A DNA stretch of 5,386 bases from an uncultured Clostridia bacterium (GTDB lineage: Bacteria; Bacillota; Clostridia; Oscillospirales; CAG-272), in NCBI GenBank assembly GCA_937894775.1, contig CALAXC010000393.1, positions 1 to 5,386 on the forward strand. The letters are read 5' to 3'. The number at the start of each line of letters is the position of its first letter. The stretch's first letter is position 1. This document shows, piece by piece, positions 1 to 5,386 of the stretch. A program made the position numbers and the translations under genes. The notes below the pieces were generated by a model. The model did no database searches, was not told where the DNA came from, and worked only from the letters and a program-made list of their open reading frames with translations.

Positions 1-239
1 GTATTCTCGTGTGGCAGGACTTTGGCCTGGGCTTCGGCCCCTGGCCGGATGATGGGCACCACCGCGCGCTCTTCCGGCAGGAGGTGGAGCAGATGGTGCT
101 GCGTCTGCGGCATCACGCCAGTCTCCTGATCTGGTGCGGCAGCAACGAGACCTATATGACCGGCATCAGCGAGAACATGGACGGCCTACCCCGTTATGGC
201 TTTGATCTGATCTTCCGGGATGCCCAGGACGCGTGCCGC
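1..239 (+). CDS. Fragment of a GH2 beta-mannosidase-like glycoside hydrolase, partial at both ends
   Basis: The plus-strand frame is open from the left edge (first full codon at 3) and reads ILVWQDF at once, so the GTG at 9 is an internal valine and not a start. Visible hallmarks are the VWQDF strand, the arginine-rich LRLRHHASLLIW stretch, and WCGSNE at about 132 to 149. In family 2 glycoside hydrolases the Asn-Glu pair carries the catalytic acid/base, here the Glu codon at 147 to 149. Family members cleave beta-linked mannose or related sugars from oligosaccharides. Only about 79 residues of a protein usually near 800 are present. Family resemblance lasts to about DACR (codon ending 239). 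The frame stays open to 350 but beyond about 248 it is antisense to the helicase gene. GC is about 63%, far above the rest of the window. Beta-mannosidase is the best family guess; another GH2 enzyme is possible. Confidence 0.78.
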
Positions 240-1940
240 GGTCGCACGGTGAATGTCTTCGCCCTTGTTAAAGGAATCCACAAGTTCCATACGGACAGCC
301 ATATTCTCAGTGGCAGTGAATTGACTGGGTTTGTAACCGTGGGAGTGTAGCACTCGCTTGATGGACTGAATATGCCGCAATTCGTCACCAGTATTACTAT
401 CAAACAATCTCCCATCGCCGCAGTAAACAACGAAATGATCATCTTCCTTAATTTCGGAGACAATTTCGTGAATTTGCGTTTGCTTTTCCTCGGCCATAGA
501 TATGATCCGCAGTCTGTTCCGCAAGGATTTGACCAGAAGATCGGGATTGATGCAGCGATTATTCTTAAAACAGGACAGTATGCGGTGCGTATGATGTTGG
601 AATTTCTTTTCATCTTCCTCACTTGCGTGAACGTAGATGGGATGGTAATAATATGGAACAAGGAATTTTCTCTCAAGAGCTTCTTCGATGGGCAAACTGA
701 ATACCTGACCACCAAAAAACTCCATCAATTCTTTTCCTCGTTGGGCTGATGTACCGCTGAACGGGGTAGCACTTAACCCGAGCATATACTTAAACTGTGT
801 ATGCATATCTTCTGAACGATCGGTAAAGCGGTGTGCTTCATCTACGATTAACAGTTTATCTTCATTCGATTTTGCAAGGGTGTTCGCAAATCTTGGCATC
901 TTGAAGGATGCAATGGTTGAAATAATAATGGTTTGTGCATTTGGATCGTATTTCTTCCTGATGATCTCTTGGGACATCTGTTGCTCCCATTTGGGATTTT
1001 CAGAAGAAACCATTATAATCTTCGCATCTTCGAACGCTTTCTCTACATCTTCTGCCCACTGCTTTACAAGATGCTTGTACGGTGCGCAAATCACAACCAT
1101 AGCAGGATGAGTCTTCAAGAGTTCTTTTGCAGAGTAGATTGCCGTCCACGTCTTACCTGTACCAGTAGCCATTACATAAAATCCGTGATAGTCATTCTTA
1201 ACCCATGCGGCAATAGCTTCTTCCTGATAATCTCTCAATTTTATCGGAGCTTTCGCTGTAGCGGAGGTGTCGCGCGTTTCTATCATCTGCAAGATGTTGG
1301 CTTTAGCACTCTCCTTGTAATCGTAAACCTTAACAAATTCATTAGTACCGTTCCAAAGAGAATCGAATTCTTTTTGCTCATCGGCTATACTTGCTTGCTC
1401 TCCGGGAATCCAATTCTTCACAACGCGGATCTTTTCGTAATTATTTTGATATCCACTTAATGTGGAGTTGGCAGAACCGTAGAACACTACTACGTTGCCA
1501 TCAAAATCCTCAAGAATACCAAGTTTGTCATGATATATGCCGAGGGTATCAGTTACAGCAATTTTGATATCAAGTGTTCCTCTGGCAATCAAAGTTGCGA
1601 GCAGTTGCAATTTTGCATCATCGAAAACCTCGATCTCCTTCATAAAGTCACGAGTGAATGACTTGTTGATAACTTTCTCACGAGCCTCGTATCCGGTGCT
1701 TATTGCGTGAATGTCATCCTCTGTAAGGTTTGGACTTGCAATCAGTTGTATCTTACCGTTGTTTCGTGCCAATGCAACGATTCCGTCTACAATCGGCTGA
1801 AGAACAGATGACGAGAAGAATCCGACACTTCGTTTATAACTTTTTGTGCATTTCAAAACGGGAGTTAAGAAAGACTTGGCAATATTTTCTTGCCCTACGC
1901 TTACATAACTTCGTTTTATTTCTAATTCCTGATAATTCAT
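186..1940 (-). CDS. PLD-like nuclease fused to SF2 DEAH-type helicase, truncated at its C-terminus
   Basis: A two-domain protein. Residues about 35 to 175 form a phospholipase D-like nuclease domain: a KRSVGFFSSS stretch, then one HxK motif (H137, K139) followed by E144/D145 and GSAN (155 to 158). Residues about 235 to 564 form an SF2 helicase: Q-motif-like LRDYQ (235 to 239), Walker A ATGTGKT (258 to 264), DEAH (367 to 370), SAT (390 to 392), and the second RecA lobe beginning at FVVYCGD (503 to 509). By family such proteins couple ATP-driven DNA translocation or unwinding to cleavage and are common in restriction and defence loci. The ATG at 1940 is supported by GAGGA six bases upstream and by a 4-base ATGA overlap with the preceding gene. 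After GEDIH (residue 564, ending at 249) the expected motifs V and VI are absent. The last 20 codons and the TAG at 186 to 188 are antisense to the GH2 fragment, so the true gene end is missing. The nuclease has only one HKD half-site, so dimerisation would be expected (inference). Confidence 0.9.
   Translation of the reverse strand: MNYQELEIKRSYVSVGQENIAKSFLTPVLKCTKSYKRSVGFFSSSVLQPIVDGIVALARNNGKIQLIASPNLTEDDIHAISTGYEAREKVINKSFTRDFMKEIEVFDDAKLQLLATLIARGTLDIKIAVTDTLGIYHDKLGILEDFDGNVVVFYGSANSTLSGYQNNYEKIRVVKNWIPGEQASIADEQKEFDSLWNGTNEFVKVYDYKESAKANILQMIETRDTSATAKAPIKLRDYQEEAIAAWVKNDYHGFYVMATGTGKTWTAIYSAKELLKTHPAMVVICAPYKHLVKQWAEDVEKAFEDAKIIMVSSENPKWEQQMSQEIIRKKYDPNAQTIIISTIASFKMPRFANTLAKSNEDKLLIVDEAHRFTDRSEDMHTQFKYMLGLSATPFSGTSAQRGKELMEFFGGQVFSLPIEEALERKFLVPYYYHPIYVHASEEDEKKFQHHTHRILSCFKNNRCINPDLLVKSLRNRLRIISMAEEKQTQIHEIVSEIKEDDHFVVYCGDGRLFDSNTGDELRHIQSIKRVLHSHGYKPSQFTATENMAVRMELVDSFNKGEDIHRATAARVLGIPEDQIKAITG
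232..248. other. Chimeric junction between GC-rich hydrolase DNA and the low-GC operon
   Basis: To the left, plus-strand codons match a GH2 hydrolase and GC is about 63%. To the right, minus-strand codons match an SF2 helicase and GC falls to about 45%. Each gene runs into the other from its 5' side and loses its 3' part here, so the two are joined tail to tail with no intergenic DNA, stop codon or terminator. The join must lie near 240 to 248: hydrolase similarity ends about 239 and helicase similarity ends at the His codon at 249 to 251. A perfect 5-base inverted repeat, CGTGC (232 to 236) and GCACG (244 to 248), brackets it. I infer an assembly or amplification chimera rather than natural DNA. 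No transposase, repeat or integration site is visible that would explain a real insertion. Confidence 0.8.
1937..1940 (-). other. ATGA stop/start overlap between the second and third operon genes
   Basis: The TGA stop of the alpha-CTD/sigma4-like gene (1937 to 1939) and the ATG start of the nuclease-helicase (1938 to 1940) share bases as ATGA. Such overlaps usually mean translational coupling and fixed production ratios, which suggests the two products work together. The coupling is inferred from the arrangement. Confidence 0.9.
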
Positions 1941-4651
1941 ATCAAATCCTCATCCAAGTCAAATTCAATGAAATCCGAAATCAAATCGTCGATATTATCC
2001 AAATCATCAACCTGTGCAATAGACACAGCTGTATCAACAGAAACACCTTCATATTTCTGCACATCGAGTTTTCCGCGAGGTGCAACTACGGGAACTGACA
2101 ATTTGAACTGATTTGAAGTAGTGCCTGCGACCAAAGACTCGCCCCATCGATTAACAACGCTATAGATCAGCCATTCTGTCCACGGGACATTGATTTTAGG
2201 CAATCTGTATATGCATTCCAAAGAGGTAATAAGCTCGGTTTCTGTGACTTCATCTTGCAAGATGGCTATTACATTTTTGGCAATGTCATTGTTTATGCCA
2301 ATACGCTCTATAGATGCAAAGGTGTCTCTGTCCATGACAAGGTGCGTACCATTGAAACTATTGAGCAGTTCAAGTATAGAATAGATCTCATAGTGGTTGT
2401 CTTTGGCAAAAGCAGTAATTTCGGATATAGCGATTTCATCGCTACTGATAATCAAATCGTGAAGCTGTTCTTCGGGATCTCCGATATCTGTTCCAATATT
2501 AGCGATAAAAGGTCTCTTAAATTGATATTGATCCTTAAAGAGATACTCCAATACGGAGAACAAGCTTGTAGGAAAATGAATAAACAGTTTGCGCAAAAGA
2601 TCAGAATCGTCACGCTCAATGAAATCATACAGTTCTTTGTAATGGCGTACCTTATCTCCCGTAACGAACTTCTGCAAAATCTTTTCAAAATACACTTTGT
2701 TAGTATCCGAAAGATTCAATCTGCTGCCGTGAATATATTTGCCAAAAAGATTTATGACATTTGCATCACCCGTGGCGAAGGAAATAACGATTTCTGTTAC
2801 ACCCGGGAAGGCTTTCTTGATATCTTCCTTCGTAATAGGATAGGAAAATTTCTTTATGTACTGAACGATTTCAACGTAGAGCGAGGTAACCGATTCGTCC
2901 TTGGAAATATAATCGCGTCGGAAAACAAATTCCGAATCATACAACTCGCGCAGTACACCCTGCAAGTAATATTTATTATCGATCCCAAATTTCAGCAGTT
3001 CATCTTCGAAAATGTTGAACAGCGTATTCGTCATAAATATCACGGAAGGGCTATCAACGATATATTGATGGATTTTTTCAGCCAAGGCTTTCGAAATATA
3101 TGATTTTTTCTTGGGACGGTATTTACCTCTGCCGCAAAGAATGCCTATATCGGAAAGACGTGCGGATATCGCTCGATTCTTTTCGGGAAGGTTCTTGCAT
3201 CCGTATTCTTCAACAGCCACATATCGGAAGACTTGCAGTTCATTTTCGCTATAGATATCTATGCCGTTTGGATAGTATTTTTCGAGTATTTCGGTATATA
3301 TAGCAGTAAGAGAAAGATGGGAACGGTGATATGTAGAACCATCTTTTTGGAATTCATCGCTAATAGCTTTTTCTATCAACTCTTGAGGGATATTTTGTTC
3401 CTCAACAGCATCGGCGATAATGGCGGCATATTTTTTCTCATCAAATGCATCCGGCAACGATTCAACAATTCTACCTATAACAGCAGAGATTGACTCATCA
3501 CCCATAACAAATACGTCAAGCTGAGAATCATAATAATACGCGGGACTGTCGGATGTGCGAAGCAGAAATACCATTTCTGCATATTTGTCACCAAAGTATT
3601 CGCTTAATTCTGATACCGAGAGGACTGAATCTCCATTTCGCTCGGCGGAGATTTTTGAAAGGATATGAGCTTTACTTTGCCAAATATTAAAGATTCTCTT
3701 GGCTTTGGATTCAATTTGACGGACTCTTTCGCGAGTAATGCCCATTTCGTCACCTACGCCACCCAATGTTTTTCCGGTGGCTCGTCCTAAAAGCACCGTC
3801 TTAATGCTATTGGATCTGCCATAAAGCATTTGGAACAACTCGGCAATTTCTTCGTGAATATCAAAAGTACACCACCTTAAGAAGTTCAACAGTAAGGCGA
3901 AATCCGTCACGGATTCTGCAACCGGCTCAAAAATATAATTTTTGATGCGCGCGTTGGGATATAGTTCCAAACCATAAATTTTACCGAGAGTTTTACGCTG
4001 TTCTTCATCAGTTGTAAAGGCGTTAATATATCCACGTACACTGTTGTTGAATCTTTGAGTAGGTATCAAAGCAAGGCTTTCGGATATTTTGTTTTTTCTA
4101 TATTCGCGCTCTTGTTGTGCTTTTATAAACGGTTTGAGGGCATCCATTAATGGGAGAATCTTATTTGGCGTTTGATAGCAAACGCGCGCAAGCTCTGTTC
4201 CCAATATTTCAACCGCTTCTTTATATTTATCAACGGCTATTGCGTCGTCCGATCCGATGGGCAATTCTTCACAAAAGGTAAAGTCTTGGTTAATAATACT
4301 TTCTATATTGTCGGCAACAATTCGAGGAACACGAGTCACGAATTTCGGAATGTCCAACGAAGGAGCTATTTCTACCGCTTTGCTTGATAAATCGGAGAGA
4401 TATTGGCATGTTTCATCGTAGCATTTCTTGCCTGCGCCACGAAGTTTTATAAAATCATCGACCTTCATTCTGTAAAGATCTGCGACAGTTTTGACACCGT
4501 TGTGCATCAATAGATTCGTTACGCGCACAGAAACGGGGAGAGATTGTACGCTCACATCCTCAACGCTCGACAAATCAACCGGGTACAGATCCCAGAACGT
4601 TGTATCTGATATTAAATTGTCGTTGTTTTGAGTTTTGCGGTCGTCAATCAT
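1937..4651 (-). CDS. Large DNA-binding protein with RNA polymerase alpha-CTD-like and sigma-70 region 4-like domains
   Basis: A 904-residue protein of unknown function. Residues about 37 to 88 align without gaps to the E. coli alpha-subunit C-terminal domain. Its DNA-contact residues R265, N268, G296, K298 and E302 correspond to R43, N46, G74, K76 and E80; C269 and S299 are replaced by L47 and C77. Residues about 283 to 320 are a sigma-70 region 4.2-like helix-turn-helix, with TRERVRQIESKA (306 to 317) nearly identical to primary sigma factors and containing the equivalents of R584, E585, R588 and Q589. There is no sigma region 2, so it cannot be a normal sigma factor. Residues about 440 to 585 look like mixed alpha/beta, possibly winged-helix, segments (GRGKYRPKK near 507; NKYYLQGVLRELY near 559), unassigned. 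The last 24 residues hold 11 acidic and no basic residues. The ATG at 4651 follows AAGGA by eight bases. Its place between an Mrr nuclease and a nuclease-helicase suggests a DNA-recognition or regulatory subunit (inference). No membrane segment or signal peptide is evident. Confidence 0.85.
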   Translation of the reverse strand: MIDDRKTQNNDNLISDTTFWDLYPVDLSSVEDVSVQSLPVSVRVTNLLMHNGVKTVADLYRMKVDDFIKLRGAGKKCYDETCQYLSDLSSKAVEIAPSLDIPKFVTRVPRIVADNIESIINQDFTFCEELPIGSDDAIAVDKYKEAVEILGTELARVCYQTPNKILPLMDALKPFIKAQQEREYRKNKISESLALIPTQRFNNSVRGYINAFTTDEEQRKTLGKIYGLELYPNARIKNYIFEPVAESVTDFALLLNFLRWCTFDIHEEIAELFQMLYGRSNSIKTVLLGRATGKTLGGVGDEMGITRERVRQIESKAKRIFNIWQSKAHILSKISAERNGDSVLSVSELSEYFGDKYAEMVFLLRTSDSPAYYYDSQLDVFVMGDESISAVIGRIVESLPDAFDEKKYAAIIADAVEEQNIPQELIEKAISDEFQKDGSTYHRSHLSLTAIYTEILEKYYPNGIDIYSENELQVFRYVAVEEYGCKNLPEKNRAISARLSDIGILCGRGKYRPKKKSYISKALAEKIHQYIVDSPSVIFMTNTLFNIFEDELLKFGIDNKYYLQGVLRELYDSEFVFRRDYISKDESVTSLYVEIVQYIKKFSYPITKEDIKKAFPGVTEIVISFATGDANVINLFGKYIHGSRLNLSDTNKVYFEKILQKFVTGDKVRHYKELYDFIERDDSDLLRKLFIHFPTSLFSVLEYLFKDQYQFKRPFIANIGTDIGDPEEQLHDLIISSDEIAISEITAFAKDNHYEIYSILELLNSFNGTHLVMDRDTFASIERIGINNDIAKNVIAILQDEVTETELITSLECIYRLPKINVPWTEWLIYSVVNRWGESLVAGTTSNQFKLSVPVVAPRGKLDVQKYEGVSVDTAVSIAQVDDLDNIDDLISDFIEFDLDEDLI
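1947..1951 (-). promoter_or_regulatory. Ribosome binding site of the nuclease-helicase gene
   Basis: The minus strand reads GAGGA here, six bases before the ATG at 1940. It lies inside the last codons of the upstream gene. It supports this start and allows initiation or reinitiation by ribosomes finishing the upstream gene. Confidence 0.75.
3692..3805 (-). other. Coding segment for the sigma-70 region 4-like helix-turn-helix
   Basis: This encodes residues 283 to 320. The pattern is R-x4-TL-x2-VG-x3-GITRERVRQIE-x-KA, the consensus of sigma region 4.2. The usual acidic pair after TL (E574, E575 of E. coli sigma-70) is replaced by Gly-Gly (297, 298). The recognition helix codons lie at 3710 to 3736. 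Confidence 0.88.
4388..4543 (-). other. Coding segment for the alpha-CTD-like (helix-hairpin-helix) domain
   Basis: This encodes residues 37 to 88 of the 904-residue protein. The spacing from R43 to G74 (31 residues) is the same as from R265 to G296 in E. coli RpoA, so the whole DNA-binding face aligns without a gap. In RNA polymerase this face binds the minor groove of A/T-rich UP elements. Whether it still binds DNA here is inferred from the retained residues. Confidence 0.8.
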
Positions 4652-4659
4652 TATAATAG

Positions 4660-4664
4660 TCCTT
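4660..4664 (-). promoter_or_regulatory. Ribosome binding site of the alpha-CTD/sigma4-like gene
   Basis: The minus strand reads AAGGA here, with eight bases before the ATG at 4651. It lies in the 19-base gap after the TAA of the Mrr gene (4671 to 4673). It decides the start. The gap holds no room for a terminator, so the two genes are very likely co-transcribed. Confidence 0.8.
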
Positions 4665-4670
4665 ACTTTC

Positions 4671-5386
4671 TTATTGGAAATAATCTGAATCTATTTTGTA
4701 AATATCAAACGTTTTTACACACTCGACACCGATTTGATATTTTATCATATATTCAGCAAGCATATCTCCGTCAATTAACTTGATGTTCTTTTGTTGTTGC
4801 TGTTTCCCGAACGCAGAAGCTTCTTTCGTGTATGTAGAGGTAGTAATAAATACACCCTTTTGGATATTGCCCATAGCGCCTATAAAGGCTTGGAGATCTT
4901 TTCTTCCGACTTTGTTGTTAGCAGAAAAGCGCTTAGCTTGAATATAGATAAGATCTAAGCCCAGCTTGTCCTCGCTAATTATACCATCGATGCCGTTGTC
5001 GTGAGAACCTCCGGTAACCACACCTGAGTTTTTATCGTATCCATAGCCCATTTTCAACAACAAATCAACCACCAATTGCTCAAAGAAGCTGGGGCTTTGG
5101 TTAAGTATCATATCGAGGATTTCCTGTTTGGTTTGCTCAATATGCTCTTGAAATGCGTTGATCAACTTTTCTTCGGGCAACGATTCAGAGAATTTCTTTT
5201 TTGAAGAATCCTCGTTTTCTACGGCCTTTTCTTTGGATTCGAGCAAAGCATATTTGATCTTTTTTCCGTCATCTCCCACAATCTTAAATAATTTAATGGG
5301 ATGAGAAGTGGGGAACTCCAATCCTGCACACCTTCTGCGAAGTCCGGTATTTACCACATGCTCGGGTACTTTTGCTTTGAATGTAT
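4671..5386 (-). CDS. Mrr-type restriction endonuclease, N-terminus beyond the right edge
   Basis: The C-terminal 237 residues of an Mrr-family endonuclease are visible. Numbering from the GTG codon at 5357, residues about 88 to 212 are the Mrr catalytic domain, a PD-(D/E)xK fold: FFEQLVVDLLLKMGYG (91 to 106), then GGSHDNGIDG with catalytic D124, then IYIQAKR with the QxK motif (Q140, K142), then KGVFITTS (167 to 174) and KLIDG (193 to 197). By family it cleaves DNA, classically methylated DNA, without a partner methyltransferase. The catalytic residues look intact. The frame is open to the edge, and the GTG at 5357 has no Shine-Dalgarno site and lies within plausible domain sequence, so the real start is probably upstream; E. 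coli Mrr is about 304 residues. The N-terminal part (GLRRRCAGLEFPTSHPIKLF, then KIKYALLES) resembles a winged-helix DNA-binding domain, less surely. Residues about 42 to 88 are a charged linker. First visible gene of the operon; the promoter is outside the window. Confidence 0.9.
   Translation of the reverse strand, partial: TFKAKVPEHVVNTGLRRRCAGLEFPTSHPIKLFKIVGDDGKKIKYALLESKEKAVENEDSSKKKFSESLPEEKLINAFQEHIEQTKQEILDMILNQSPSFFEQLVVDLLLKMGYGYDKNSGVVTGGSHDNGIDGIISEDKLGLDLIYIQAKRFSANNKVGRKDLQAFIGAMGNIQKGVFITTSTYTKEASAFGKQQQQKNIKLIDGDMLAEYMIKYQIGVECVKTFDIYKIDSDYFQ

Noticed and set aside
186..248. The last 20 codons and stop as the true C-terminus of the helicase
   Set aside because: They lie opposite GH2 codons in GC-rich DNA, show no helicase motif V or VI, and end by a chance stop.
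9..350. Plus-strand frame as a complete small gene starting at GTG 9
   Set aside because: The frame is open to the left edge and reads ILVWQDF, a conserved internal GH2 strand. Its part after about 248 is antisense to the helicase.
194..715. A 173-codon minus-strand frame overlapping the helicase
   Set aside because: It is another frame of the helicase gene, has no family motif, and also crosses the junction.
2255..3103. A 282-codon open frame on the plus strand
   Set aside because: It lies entirely opposite the 904-residue gene, shows no recognisable motif, and is a shadow frame.
3692..4543. The 904-residue protein as a real sigma factor
   Set aside because: Only region 4 is recognisable; no region 2 for core binding and -10 melting is present, and the protein sits in a nuclease operon.
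4649..4657. TATAAT on the minus strand overlapping the start of the 904-residue gene as a -10 box
   Set aside because: It overlaps the ATG, and the hexamer 17 bases upstream is TCCAAT, not a -35 match. A promoter there would remove the AAGGA ribosome site.
5355..5357. GTG at 5357 as the start of the Mrr gene
   Set aside because: No Shine-Dalgarno site precedes it, the frame continues open to the window edge, and the protein would be short for the family.
1..5386. phiX174, because the window length equals its genome length
   Set aside because: No phiX174 gene or sequence is seen; the length match is a coincidence.
1..5386. CRISPR arrays, tRNA or rRNA genes, insertion sequences and rho-independent terminators
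   Set aside because: None could be seen on either strand. Nearly all of the window is protein-coding, and the only intergenic gap is 19 bases.

Overview
Most of the window (about 249 to 5386) is a compact minus-strand operon of low to moderate GC DNA (spot counts of 28 to 48% per 60-base line). Reading along transcription, from right to left, it encodes an Mrr-type restriction endonuclease (start lies beyond the right edge), a 904-residue protein combining an RNA polymerase alpha-CTD-like domain with a sigma-70 region 4-like helix-turn-helix, and a phospholipase D-like nuclease fused to a superfamily 2 helicase. The genes lie 19 bases apart and then overlap by 4 bases (ATGA). The two internal starts have clear Shine-Dalgarno sites (AAGGA and GAGGA). 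This style suggests a bacterium, plausibly a Bacillota/Clostridia member, but nothing here fixes the taxon.

The first roughly 240 bases are different DNA. They are about 63% GC (152 of 240 by hand count) and encode, on the plus strand, a fragment of a family 2 glycoside hydrolase (beta-mannosidase-like) entering from the left edge. At about 240 to 248 this reading stops making sense and the minus-strand helicase begins. Both genes lose their 3' parts at the same point. The simplest reading is a chimeric join of two unrelated genomes (assembly or amplification artefact); a real rearrangement is less likely. The helicase therefore lacks its motifs V and VI here, and the last 20 codons of its open frame are antisense to the hydrolase.

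The three minus-strand genes look like a defence-type module: one nuclease of a modification-dependent restriction family, one nuclease-helicase, and a large DNA-binding protein. No methyltransferase is visible. The central protein is the most unusual part. It keeps most residues by which E. coli alpha-CTD contacts the minor groove (R265, N268, G296, K298, E302) and the residues by which sigma-70 region 4.2 reads the -35 element (R584, E585, Q589), but it has no sigma region 2 and is not a sigma factor. I do not recognise this three-gene set as a named defence system. The functional model, a promoter-like-DNA reader guiding or gating nucleases, is inference.
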